Shown here: positions 10,312-20,800 of the stretch, piece after piece | Position numbering within the stretch: the stretch's first letter is position 1 | Layout of the letters: every line of letters begins with the position of its first letter | From: Diorhabda sublineata | Taxonomy: Eukaryota > Arthropoda > Insecta > Coleoptera > Chrysomelidae | NCBI RefSeq assembly: GCF_026230105.1 | Contig: NC_079478.1 | Coordinates: 28,101,653 to 28,165,652, forward strand | DNA length: 64,000 nt | Direction of reading: 5' to 3' | Translations under genes and position numbers: made by a program | Notes under the pieces: model-generated | What the model was told of the DNA's origin: nothing | Seen by the model: the letters and a program-made list of their open reading frames with translations, nothing else | Database searches by the model: none

Positions 10312-11234
10312 GGGACATTAAATGGCAAATGTCAAGGTAAAGGTATAAAAATTGAAGCGCTCATTGTATCAGGTATGTCACACAACCTTATTTCTGTATC
10401 AAAACTACTAGAAAAGAATTTTAAGGTAACATTTGTTAATGGGATTGATGGGACAAGACAAGCAATTTTAGATAAAGAACATTCTAAGTTTAAATGTGAA
10501 ATGTCAAATAATTTATTTTGTCTTTATGTTGATGTTAATAATAAACCAGATGTAGCATACATGAATAATAGTAATACTGATGTAAATTTATGGCACAGGC
10601 GATTAGGGCACATAAATAGGAATAATTTGAAAAGATTAGGTTTACCCTATAGTTTAGAAATATCTAAAGCTTGTATGGAGGGAAAAAGTACACGTAAACC
10701 ATTTTTTTTATGTAACAAAACCAGTACAAAGATTGGTCAATTGATACATTCAGATATTGCAGGTCCAGTTACAGTAGCTACACCAGAAGGGTACAAATAT
10801 TTCGAAGTTTTGATTGATGATTATTCACATTTTCTGATAGTAAAGCTACTAAGAAATAAAACTGAGGCAGATCAGAATATCATTGACTTTATTAAATTGA
10901 TTAAGACGCAACATAATTCAAAAACGCAAAGAATTCGTATTGACAATGGCGGGGAGTTCATATCAAATGATTTTAAAAATTTTTGTCGAAGTAAAGGTAT
11001 TGAGCTGGAATATACTATGCCACATTCTCCACAAGAAAATGGAGTAGCCGAGCAAATGAATCGAAGCCTACTGGACAAGGTACGCACCAAATTTGCCAAA
11101 ACAAATTTGCCAAGAGAATTATGGGGAGAAGCTATTTTATGCTCAGCATATGAATTAAATCGAACGCCAACCCAAGCCAACAATGGGGAAACATCAGCAA
11201 CAAGATGGTACAAGAAGAATGATTTAGGAAAATT
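10312..11234 (+). pseudogene. Copia protease end and integrase (second frame)
   Basis: The frame carries the end of protease ('GMSHNLISVSKL', about 10369-10404), the integrase zinc-binding region and the catalytic core. The zinc region has H-x4-H (10594-10611), but the expected C-x2-C is S-K-A-C at 10663-10674, so one zinc ligand is lost. The catalytic triad is intact: Asp at 10753, Asp at 10942 and Glu at 11050, with 35 residues between the last two (D,D-35-E). Integrase would insert the DNA copy into the chromosome. The frame ends at 11256. The protein-level match moves to another frame at 11235, where a few bases appear lost. Confidence 0.9.
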
Positions 11235-11572
11235 GGAAGTCAAGCATGGGCAGTAATTTTACCAAGACAAAGTAAATTAGAAAGAAGAGCACAACCTTGC
11301 ATCATGATGGGATATACCAAAGCTGGATATAGACTTTGGAATTATGAGGACAACAAAATTTTTCACTCAAGAGATGTCAGATTTGATGAAACAACAACAG
11401 ATTACAATGAAATTATTAAGGCTAGTGGGAAGAAAAGTATAAATGAAAAGGTCATAGAGATACAATACGAAAATGAATTACAAGAAGAACTAAATGCCAT
11501 AGAGGAAGAAGCAATAGAAGAGACTGACTTCAGCAATAATAATGATGAAACAGAAAGCACAGTTCAGAGGAT
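11235..11572 (+). pseudogene. Copia integrase C-terminal domain (third frame)
   Basis: From 11235 the frame reads 'GSQAWAVILPRQSK' and 'MMGYTKAGYRLWNYEDNKI', the conserved GKGY-like and 'Y.LW' block at the integrase C-terminus of copia elements. An acidic linker rich in Glu and Asn follows to a stop at 11574-11576. Homology resumes in the next frame at about 11570 ('EDVDESLPK'), so a one- or two-base indel lies at 11558-11572. The acidic, low-complexity linker before reverse transcriptase is normal for the family. Confidence 0.85.
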
Positions 11573-13168
11573 GTAGATGAAAGCTTACCCAAAGTAGAGA
11601 GTACACAGAGAGGAAGAAAAACTAGACAGCCAAAATATCTGAATGAATATGAAGTCTACATAGCTTATTGTCTAATATCAGCAGAAGAAGATGACCCTAT
11701 AAGCTATAAAGATGCCGTAAAGGACCAAGATTGGATAAATGCTATGAAAAAAGAACTAGATGCGCACGAGAGATTGAATACGTGGACAGAAACGGAGCTA
11801 CCAACAAATGGAAATTTTATTCAAACAAGATGGGTTTTCAGGACAAAGGAAGATGGAACGAAAAAGGCAAGAATAGTTGCAAAGGGGTTCCAAATTAAGG
11901 AGGAGGATCAGTTTGAACCCAACTACTCACCAGTTGCAAGGATTTCAACGATTAAGTTACTCTTATCTGTAGCATTACAAAATAATTTTAAAATCAGACA
12001 AATGGATATCCCGACTGCATTTTTAAATGGAAAACTTGAGAATGATGTCTACATATATGCACCAGCCGGACTTAAAGTGAATAAATCAAAAATACTAAAA
12101 CTTAACAGAGCTCTGTATGGATTAAAAGAAGCATCAAAGGTGTGGAATAATACATTTAATGATTTTGCAATTCAGAATAATTTTAAGAGATCCTTATATG
12201 ACTGTTGTCTATACAGTAATCAAAAGGTTTGGATACTTATTTATGTTGATGATATTTTGTTAATAGGAGAAGACAAAGATGTGAACGAGACTATGAATTT
12301 ATTGAAAAGCTGTTTTCAAGCAAAGGATTTGAATGAAGTGAATAATTTTCTAGGAATGAAGATCACTAGAACAGAAGATATCATTAAAATCGAACAACAG
12401 CAATTTATTGACAAATTGCTAAATTATTTTAATATGAAAGACTGTAAACCAAAGAGGACTCCAATGGAAAAAGGATTCCAATATAACGACAAGGCCAAAA
12501 TTTTGACAAACAGTCCACAACACATCGGAGGTTTGATGTATTTAGCAACAACTAGTAGACCTGACATCAGTTATGCTGTGTCATACTTGAGCAGATTTTT
12601 GGATCGTGTAACTGAAGAGACCTGGACTGCAGGAAAACGAGTCTTGAGGTATCTACAGGGAACTAAAACTCTAGGATTGACTTATACTAAACATACAAAT
12701 GGTGACGTAATACATGAAGGATATTCAGATGCTGATTGGGCAACGGACAAGGAAAGTAGAAAAAGCGTTAGTGGATCTATAATTTTATATGGTAATAACC
12801 CAATATCATGGTCATCCAGGAAAAAAACTTGCGTGGCTTTATCAACAGCGGAAGCTGAATATGTGGCAGCAGCACAAACAGCTCAAGACCTAATCAACGT
12901 AAAGGGTATTTTAGGAGACTTAAATACTATTGCCAAAACGATTCTATATTGTGATAATAAGAGCACAATTTTAATGTTCAAAAGCAATGAAAATTCGAAA
13001 AGAACCAAACATATTGATATTAAAAACCATTATATAAAAGATTTAATTAGTAAGAGGGAAATAGAAATAAATTATGTATCAAGTGAACAAAATTTGGCCG
13101 ATATGTTTACTAAATCATTAGGTACACAACTCTTTACAAAGCTTAGAGACAAAATATGTATAATTTAA
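11570..13168 (+). CDS. Copia reverse transcriptase and RNase H (fourth frame)
   Basis: Open from about 11570 to the TAA at 13166-13168; the first ATG usable in isolation is at 11744, but the domain begins earlier ('DDPISYKDAVKDQDWINAM', 11693-11749). Reverse transcriptase makes DNA from the element RNA. Visible blocks are 'TRWVFRTK', 'KARIVAKGF', 'QMDIPTAFLNG', 'LNRALYGLKEA', the catalytic Y-V-D-D at 12242-12253 and 'NFLGMKI'. RNase H removes the RNA strand. Its acidic residues are in place: Asp in 'SDADW' (12728), Glu in 'AEAEY' (12851 or 12857), Asp in 'CDN' (12953); 'TKHIDIKNHYI' follows. Both domains look intact, but they have no start of their own because they are normally part of one polyprotein. 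Confidence 0.93.
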   Translation, partial: DVDESLPKVESTQRGRKTRQPKYLNEYEVYIAYCLISAEEDDPISYKDAVKDQDWINAMKKELDAHERLNTWTETELPTNGNFIQTRWVFRTKEDGTKKARIVAKGFQIKEEDQFEPNYSPVARISTIKLLLSVALQNNFKIRQMDIPTAFLNGKLENDVYIYAPAGLKVNKSKILKLNRALYGLKEASKVWNNTFNDFAIQNNFKRSLYDCCLYSNQKVWILIYVDDILLIGEDKDVNETMNLLKSCFQAKDLNEVNNFLGMKITRTEDIIKIEQQQFIDKLLNYFNMKDCKPKRTPMEKGFQYNDKAKILTNSPQHIGGLMYLATTSRPDISYAVSYLSRFLDRVTEETWTAGKRVLRYLQGTKTLGLTYTKHTNGDVIHEGYSDADWATDKESRKSVSGSIILYGNNPISWSSRKKTCVALSTAEAEYVAAAQTAQDLINVKGILGDLNTIAKTILYCDNKSTILMFKSNENSKRTKHIDIKNHYIKDLISKREIEINYVSSEQNLADMFTKSLGTQLFTKLRDKICII

Positions 13169-13243
13169 AGCTTCATGTTTTTAGTTGTATATTACATAAT
13201 ATCTTAAGTTGATTGAGCGATTTTCATTAATACATGTCAAATC

Positions 13244-13252
13244 GAGGAGGAG
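13244..13252 (+). promoter_or_regulatory. Copia polypurine tract
   Basis: GAGGAGGAG directly precedes the 3' LTR and would prime plus-strand DNA synthesis after RNase H digestion. Confidence 0.85.
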
Positions 13253-13469
13253 TGTTGAGATTTTATAAATTATAGAGTTGGCAACAATGCAGTTTGTCAA
13301 TGATCCATTCATTGGCACTTTTGGCGCGACATGATGTATTAATTGTAAGGTTAGCTAGTAATTTTTCACTCAACACGTTGTGTTATATTTTTGACCATAA
13401 ATCAATAAACCTTTAATTTGGAGGATGTTTTAATCTAGTGACAACCTAAACCGTAACGGGTTCTTAACA
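13253..13469 (+). repeat. Copia 3' LTR
   Basis: 217 bp, starts TGTTGAGA and ends TTAACA. It differs from the 5' LTR by about five substitutions and one missing base, roughly 97% identity counted by eye. Confidence 0.95.
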
Positions 13470-13474
13470 TTTAA
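13470..13474 (+). repeat. Target-site duplication TTTAA, 3' copy
   Basis: Exact repeat of 8998-9002. With the element and one duplicate removed, the host LINE frame reads on without shift. Confidence 0.92.
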
Positions 13475-13700
13475 AAGCTTACTCAAAAAGAAAAAACAGA
13501 ATAACGTGGCAGCTAAACTTGAATTCGACCTCTATACATCACCGTCAAACAAGTAACTTCGCAGACCTCACAAGACAAGACTTAACCTCACTCACCCATT
13601 GATATCTAATATCTTCTACCTCCAGACCCATTTGTAGTTCCAATTTAATGATCAAGCACATTTTGAGTGAATGTAGAGGTACGCAATTAATTGAAGAAAT
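13475..13700 (+). pseudogene. LINE ORF2 remnant, 3' part (after copia)
   Basis: Continuation of the element interrupted at 9002. Across the restored site the frame reads 'HKYLKAYSKRKNRITWQ', which fits the segment after RNase H in these LINEs. Further on, after frame changes, 'KHILSECRG' (about 13656-13682) matches the conserved 'HIL.EC' near the ORF2 C-terminus. No poly(A) tail or end is visible before the BEL LTR at 13789. Confidence 0.75.
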
Positions 13701-13788
13701 TTATATCTCGTAACTTTTTAATCGATGCTCTTCTTCAAAGAAATTTTTATATTTGAGTAACCACAATCCGGCTCTAAGGACCAAAATA

Positions 13789-13987
13789 TGTTGGGGTACA
13801 CTGTAATTGATTAAACGAAACTTATATACTTTATTGGGCTGAAACACTTTATTTTTGAACATAAAATAAAATTCTACGGTGCAAAACCCTAATTCACTGA
13901 TCATTTGTGATAAACGGAACTTTTATTTTTAAGCATTGTTGTCGCTTTTACAAACAATGTTTTATATACACCAACATACCGCCAACA
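13789..13987 (-). repeat. BEL/Pao LTR (3' LTR of a minus-strand element)
   Basis: On the minus strand it starts TGTTGGCGGTATGTTGG and ends CAGTGTACCCCAACA, giving matched TGTTGG...CCAACA ends, 199 bp. AATAAAG motifs lie inside (minus strand, near 13828 and 13858). It follows a BEL/Pao Pol C-terminus on the same strand (14095-14560), so it is the 3' LTR. The opposite LTR was not found. Confidence 0.7.
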
Positions 13988-14094
13988 TTGAAATAGTGAA
14001 TATATTAAAAACCAATTAAGAATGAGTTAGTTCTGAGTCGAATATCACTAATGAAAGTTTTTATTTTGGTTATTTTTCACTGACACTTTCTACC

Positions 14095-14560
14095 TGTAGC
14101 ACGCAAATCTTGGTAACGGGACGTCGAATTTCACCATTTCAAATCCACAACTCGGACAATACCATCGTACATTGGATGAAGCTGAGAAATACGAGGAACT
14201 TACAGCTTGATACAAATGTATTATTGTCACCCTGTACTAGGACTAGGGATCCTAACAGATCTGGGTATCGCTGTTCCCATTTGGAACGGGCTTGAAGATG
14301 GCATAAATATTACTTCTCCCACCTTTTCCAAAAATAAATAAATTGAAGTTTCTTAAATCGATCTAGGCGATCACTGGGTGCATCTTGTGACAATGGCTCA
14401 GGCAGGGAATTGAAACACCTTCCGATTAGGAAATGTCCTGGGATTAACAACATTAAATCTTCGGTGTCTGCCGCTAAAGGAGCGAGAGGACGGGAGTTAA
14501 GGATTCCTTTTATTTGGATAATCAGGGTTTAAAAAACACATTATATAGGTATTGTCTCAC
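14095..14560 (-). pseudogene. BEL/Pao Pol, integrase C-terminal remnant
   Basis: Minus-strand pieces in order are 'NSRPLAPLAADTEDLMLL'-like and 'PGHFLIGR' (about 14415-14510), then 'LPEPLSQ', then 'FWKRWEK' (about 14310-14330), 'LQARSKWEQ' (about 14268-14294), and 'DGIVRVVDLK' and 'RRPVTKICVL' near 14100-14190. This is the standard end of BEL/Pao integrase. Several frame changes separate the pieces. The part before 14560 is lost or replaced by a mariner-like transposase. The LTR at 13789-13987 follows about 110 bases downstream. Confidence 0.8.
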
Positions 14561-14564
14561 CACA

Positions 14565-15190
14565 AACGCATAGTGAGGTAGAGCAATGGTGAGGCACCAT
14601 CTTGTTGTAGCCAAATATTGTCATTTGGGATATTGTTATTGTCTGAAAATTTCTAATAATGAAGTTTTTTTGAATGTAGATGAAAATACTTAGTCGGATT
14701 TGGAAATATTCGAGCCATCTCAGGTATAATACTATTTTCCAATAAATCTAAATACGCCGGACCATTTAAGTTACTCTCAATGGTGAAGGGACCAATTATT
14801 TTGTCGCCTGTTATTTCAGCCCATATATTCAGTTTTTCGGGATATTGGGCGTGGGATTCAAGCATTCAACGAGGTTTGTTACGTGACCAGTATCTACAAT
14901 TATGCCGATTTACGTTTCCATTAGTACAAAAAGTGGCCTCATAGCAAAACATAACGTTACTTCTGTTTTGATTGGAAAATCTTTCCATCAGTATCTCTGC
15001 AAACTCTTCTCTCAAAATCGTCATCTGACAACTCTTGAGCCATCGTTACTTTGAATAGATGGAATTTATTATCACGTAAAGTTTTCATTACCGATGTTTG
15101 CGAAATATTAAGTTTCCTGGATATTTGTCTAGGACTCAAGTGTGGATCGTCTCCTAACAGGACACAAACATCTAAAGATTTGTTATGGAA
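14565..15190 (-). pseudogene. Mariner-like transposase remnant
   Basis: Reading down from 15190: 'LSPRQISRKLNISQTSVMK' is a helix-turn-helix that binds transposon ends. 'LFKVTMAQELSDDDFERR' (about 15000-15060) is followed by a damaged 'D.A.F' block, where the first catalytic Asp appears as Tyr ('CYEATF', about 14945), and 'NVNRHNCRYWS' (about 14885-14920). Then come 'KLNIWAEITGDKIIGPF' (about 14785-14835), 'NLNGPAYLDLLEN' and a decayed 'QQDGA' block near 14620. The C-terminus with the third catalytic residue is missing, and the frame breaks near 14950 and 14650. It abuts the BEL Pol remnant at 14560, so one element has landed in or been joined to the other. Confidence 0.8.
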
Positions 15191-16404
15191 TTTCGGTTAG
15201 GATATAAATTATTAAAGATATTACACGTTTTTTGTTGACTTCATTAAAATATCAATAGGTTGTTTTTAAATAAACGATCCATTGTGACTTTCAATAATAT
15301 TCAACAATAATAATTTATTCAAACGCACTCATAGCCTCCTATGTACTTCTTAAGGATATCAAAAGGCGAAAAATATAAAGGGGATCCTTTTGAAATAACA
15401 AAGTTCATTATATTTCTGGACAAAGGAAAGACCTAATATCAATGTAAATACCAACATAATGCCGGCCGTATCCTAAGACCCTTGTACAAAAAAATTTATA
15501 AAAATCGTATATGAGGAAGTATTCACAAAAAAAATTGGAATTTAACATTTGTTTCCAAACATTTGGAACAGTGACGTTTATCTCGTTTCTAATTTGATTT
15601 TGGTGCTCATTTTTCCATAGTTAATAACTATTTTGCATTTCGTAAAGAAAAAGGTTTACCGAATATTCAGGATAGATATATGTGACATGTACATTGTAGA
15701 GGTGTTAGTGTCCTAACTACCAAAATTGACCTGATGATGACATCAAGTATTCCTGGAGCGATTTATGTGCCATCTGTGGGTGATTCGGCCCGCCCCGGTC
15801 GCTTTCAATGAAACAGTGGAATAGCATTGGTGTATAGTTTATTCTTAATTATGTATAAAAGAAATTAAAGGTCAACAGGAATAGCCGACAAAGAGTTCTT
15901 TATAAAAGACCAGTGAAAGATTCCTCTGGAAATGATATTTTCCTATTTACTCATTTTTAAACATACAGGATAGAACAGAATGGTAATATATCCGAACCTA
16001 ATTTAGAATATTTTCAACAGTTCTTTGAAATGAAATTCAGTATGAGGTAAAAGATAAATGTGATAAAAAGGTAGAATTCGCTGAAGATTTTTTTACCATT
16101 AAGTATCATAATATGTACATTTATTGTTATTTTTATGTGCGAATTTAGCATTCTGTCACTTGTGAAGAATGGATTTACATCTGAAAAGTATCAGGGACTG
16201 TACATATTCAGGTTTGTCCTACGTCCTACTGTATTTTCTATAAATAATTACAATTTATGATCATTTTCTTTGGAAGGTCTCTTTATGACAAACAGTTTCC
16301 TTGGCATGTGGAACGATTTGAAAAATTACATGTTTCCTAACCAATAAATTCCATTGAGTTGAACAAAGAGTTGTCAAAAAAATTCAAATTTGCTTTATTC
16401 AGAT
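15191..16404. other. No gene seen
   Basis: AT-rich, stop-rich sequence. No protein motif, repeat copy or RNA gene recognised. Confidence 0.45.
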
Positions 16405-16600
16405 TGTACAGGTTGTCCCTGTAAAAGTTACGGATTGATAATCATTGGGTATGAGCCACCCCTGGCCTTCAGATATTAGTGTAGAATTATTTCTTCCGTC
16501 AATCTCACTACATGGACATACGTAGTCATCCATTAGAAAGTCATAATATTGGAATGTATAATTTAGAAAATATAAGTTCTAACTTCGCTTTATGTGTCTT
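16405..16600. repeat. Dispersed repeat A, copy 2
   Basis: It begins with GATTGTACAGGTTGTCCCTG, then shares GGGTATGAGCC, GGCCTTCAGATATTAGTG, TACATGGACATACGTA and TGGAATGTATAATTTAGAAA with copies 1 and 3. The far end (TATGTCACAGCA...) is missing. The TACAGGTTGT start is shared with the copy at 57338, giving one likely element end. Confidence 0.75.
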
Positions 16601-17380
16601 TGGATTTTATATACAAATGAAATCCGTATTTAGAAGAATGGTTTGTATTATTTATAAGTGTAATCGATATTTATGTTCCATATAGGTTTCACAGGTCTCA
16701 ATATTCACTCTTGATGATACCTACTTATAAAAATATATGCTCACTAATTCACATAAATATCCTTTCTTTACTCTTGATTACAAAACCTTTTGTCACATCA
16801 ATAGTGAAGCACAGTCTGTGGCCTGAAACTCATCCACTATCAAGTTTATCGCCTGCATCTCCTCCACACACTACCTCTTGGATAATGTCGATCGCCGATT
16901 GGAATTTATGAGTGGTACCTGGATGCAGTCAGAATGATTCGCAGTTCTACCTTTCCATTTTTTAATCGGATGAAGCAACCTTCAATCTGAACTGAACAGT
17001 CAATCGACATGACTGCGTTTATTGAAACTTATATGGAATTCTTGTAACGCAATTGAAACCATAAATTTTGCAATGGTACGGAATCTCGTTAGAAAAGAGG
17101 AAATGTGATGATGAGATCATCTAGTGGATACGATTACTAAACCAGTCGTTAATCATTTCTGGATAGTTGTAAGGATAGTGAGAGTTACAGTAGATTAAAA
17201 CACAAATGGCGCTTCCAAGTACCGATAATGCAGCTGATTAATATAATTTCTTGTTTTTTACCATTTAATAATGGTTGTTAAGACTGAAGATCTGAAAATT
17301 GTGATTTTTCATGTTACTAACTTTCTCGACATGTTCTACATCTACGATATCTAAGTTAATCTCTCTCCTCGTTCCATTAT
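16601..17380. other. No gene seen
   Basis: The 66-codon plus frame at 16711-16911 has no recognisable motif. Nothing else stands out. Confidence 0.4.
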
Positions 17381-17399
17381 CCTCCAAAGAATGAAGTGA

Positions 17400-17800
17400 C
17401 ACCATTTATTTTTGATTCAGGAGTTGTTTTCATGCTTGCCTGTCCTGTACAATCTTTTCGGCATGATGCAGTCTCATATTTATTAAGGGTTTTCTTAACC
17501 GTTCCATTGTTCTTGATCTTCCAGCTAAATGTCCCAGGTACTGCAGATATATGCGGTTTATTCTGGTTAGAAGCCTTGTACGTGTACTAATTTCTTTTTA
17601 ATATTACTGGTAAGGTTGACGCTATGATCAGTGTGTCGTCGGCGTAGCGCAGGTTTTTGAACCTCTTTCCGCCAACTGATATTCCGCCTTGCTACTCATC
17701 TAGAACCTTTCTCATGACATAGTCGCTGTAAACATTGAACAATGTAGGTGAAAGAATGCAATCCTGTCTAACTCCTGCGGCCGTTCTGAAGATCTAAGTT
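17400..17800 (-). pseudogene. LINE reverse transcriptase remnant
   Basis: The minus strand reads 'AGVRQDCILSPTLFNVYSDY' (about 17725-17785), 'GGISVGGKRFKNL' and the catalytic Y-A-D-D (17635-17646) followed by 'TLIIAS'. GVRQGCxLSP and RYADDT are diagnostic of a LINE reverse transcriptase (RTE-like style); the usual Gly after Gln is Asp here. Further on (about 17440-17580), 'INRIYLQYLGHLAGR' matches the C-terminal 'R...GHI.R' block, so most of the thumb is deleted. A stop lies between the two palm motifs. The plus frame at 17396-17590 is a shadow. Confidence 0.8.
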
Positions 17801-20800
17801 AATAATGTATAATTTGTTCTTATAAATCCGAAAATAATGTATGTATGATATAATCGGAAACATTGAAGTATTTACTTCAAACTGATGAATTTTACTAAAA
17901 TTATTGTCATTATTGCTCCTCTATCGAATTGTTAAACCAAAAATTGAATTTGCATCGCATTGTCTAGTGCGAATATCCAATATTAGTCAATTTTAATTTT
18001 GGAAAATATGTGAAATTAGCTCGTCATGTTGTGAAATTGTTCCATTTCGTGGTGTAGAGAGCACCATACACATGCTATCAATTATTCACCACTTCATTAT
18101 AATTTCCACCTCCTAGTTAATAGGGTTTTAATAAGTTATGACAGTTTCGCACTTTGGTCACTGTATTGGGATGTATATGCTTTGTGTGGAGTTACACATC
18201 TAAATAAAGTTAGTAGGACTTAGTGCTCGACAATGTAAAGTTTTCGGTCTTAATCTTGTGACGTTAGTTAAGCAGTCTAGAATGTTTAACTATAAGATTA
18301 TCAATTTAATCTGATATTGGTTAATATATACGAGAGTAGCCCTTATAAACTCATCCTCTAGTATCAGTAATTGGATATGAATATCCACAATTACTGTAAT
18401 TATTAACACTAATATGTAAGCAGATATTTTCACAATTTTTTGTTAAAATTTTTCCATTGAACAGTACTATTAGTATTAACTTTTTATATACTTTAAAATA
18501 GAAGATAGAATAAAATAAAAATAAAATGTTGTTTGTTACCGAAAATTATTTTCACCAAAAAACTGTGGAATCAATAAAGCTAAAATTATGTAGTATTTAT
18601 AATTTCGTATATTGTGAAATATTGATAATATATACAGGAAGTACCATTTAAAAAATGTCAATAGGTTGTATTGTAGTAACTTACATCCTGTATACTTCTA
18701 GGTGACTTATGTGTATGAATGAATGAATTATTGAAAAAAATTGTATTGCATAAATGCACCTAGTAAATGATGACATCCTTATGAACTCATCTAATCATTG
18801 ATAACTTAATTTATATCACATTTATAGAGATATTCTTTGAAGACCACATCATGGTGCTGCTTCTACCCACTTCACATTCAAACCGTACAGATATGTAGAC
18901 TGCTATATTTCTTATAGCATAAGAACAGAGCCTAAATTATAAGACCAGTGGTTATATTTAATCGGCTCTCCCAATCAATGTATCCTCATTATTTGTTTAG
19001 AATGGAATAGAAACATTACGTTCTGTTCCTCTTTCAGAAATTATATCTGATCACGCTACACTGAAAAGAATATAAATCGTGAGAAGGGATGCTTTACTTC
19101 TCTCCCGTAGAACGTATACTATTATTTCATGAACCAAGGTAAAATGTCCTTGAAGAGATGTTGATAATAAATTTTCGATGAAAGAGGTTGAAAAGGTCCA
19201 CAAGTTTTTCTATCTAAAAATATCCAATCAAATTTATAACAAACTGTCATGCTCGTCAATTAAACTGTTTTCCAGTCATTTTCTTTGGATAACTATTTGA
19301 ATATACTGTTACAAGTATAAACAAGCACTTGGTGCAATTCTGGAAATTGTACAGGAATTTACAAATTGTACAAGATCATAAGCACTATTCACCACTAATA
19401 AGTTTTGTAATGTTTACAAGTTGCTGATGTATTACACTCTTCTTTAGTGATTTAAAATTAAATATAAAGTCAAATTGATTCTAGAAAGAACTGATTTTAA
19501 CAATAAATATACGTTCAATCCAAAAGTTCGCTAAAAAACACAGTAAACAAAGCTCACCTCAAATTCAATTTACAGTACGGTCAGTACGTAACGTCAATTA
19601 TATCTTTATATTTTCTTACGATTACTATTGTCAATTTAAAGAAAGTATGTCTTGTAGTTGGTATTGTTAAGAAGACAATCGATCCTATGTTGTTATGTTT
19701 GATAGTATGTAGAAAAAATGTGTTCGATAAATCGTAGATTGAGTCATGTGATGGAAGACCTTCACCGATTCTACTATAGTTAGTTACAAATAACTAATGT
19801 CACTCGGAGTAATGATATAATTCTTGCTCCCGCTGTAGAAGAAGGCGGTTATGCAGCTTTACCAATGCACTGATCTTTAACTGTGTGCCTAGAAATAGAT
19901 GCAAGGGTTCGTACTTTCGACGTAGGTATAAATAAAAAGTTACTTTTTAAATCACTATTAATCCTTTATACGCTAAAAAAACAAAATGTTATGTGAAGCA
20001 AACTGTGGTTGAAAATAAATAGGTCAATAAACAAGTAACTGCTATTATACCGGAAATATAATGAAGTACTTACCAGAAAATTATAACGCACTTTTGTCCC
20101 ACATAAGTCACAAAAGTTAATATAAATTGAAAAGTATTCATTTCCCAATCATAGAATAGCATAATCGTTTTGAAGTTAGTGCTTTCACATTTTTTGCCAC
20201 TTTGCCAAAGTAGCAGTCTGTATTACTATATGGTGAAAGTAATGAATTGGTGTCAAACTATTAACATTCTTTTGTATTTAAAAGAAGTATGTAGTAAAGA
20301 CAATGTACTTGGTGTCAAAATTGTGTTTGTCTATTATGATTTACTAAAATAATATAAAACATCGACCATTATTGACTTAATTTTGGAAATTGGTATTTAA
20401 TTTTCTACCAAGTGGAAGATTGTAGTCTTTCGAACAAAAAATGTTGAAGCTTTTTCCTTAGTGTGTGATCTTCGAGTAATGATTTATTTTATATAAAAAA
20501 AATAGTAATGAAGCCTTTGAGCACAGCAGCTGGAAACAATCATAACCTGCTTGTTTATTAGAAAGAGTTTTACTTTTTTCCCAAAGTTTCAGTTTCTAGT
20601 TTTCATTCGGCGATATCGGCTGATCATATTGATTCCGTTCCAAATTATTATTATGGAAAATGGCGTAGATAGACTGAGAATTCTTTTGTAGAGATCTCAA
20701 AATAACCAAACGTTTTTTGGATTAGCCTCATTCACAGATAAGAATATAATAATTATAATGTTTGATTGAAACCATTGATCAGCGACGAAAAAGTTTAATT

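Larger units (their letters stand above)
9003..13469 (+). mobile_element. Ty1/copia LTR retrotransposon, nearly full length, frame-broken
   Basis: A 4,467-bp element with 5' and 3' LTRs (218 and 217 bp), a primer-binding site, a polypurine tract and a copia-order coding region: Gag, protease, integrase, reverse transcriptase, RNase H. Integrase preceding reverse transcriptase defines the Ty1/copia group. The LTRs differ by about five substitutions and one single-base indel, and the TTTAA target duplication is perfect, so the insertion is fairly recent compared with other elements here. The coding region needs three frame changes (near 10305-10311, 11235 and 11560-11572), so this copy is not autonomous. 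It sits in the RNase H region of an older LINE, in the same orientation. Confidence 0.95.

Noticed and set aside
10082..11243. Minus-strand open frames inside the copia element
   Set aside because: Shadows of the Gag-Pol coding strand, which carries clear catalytic motifs.
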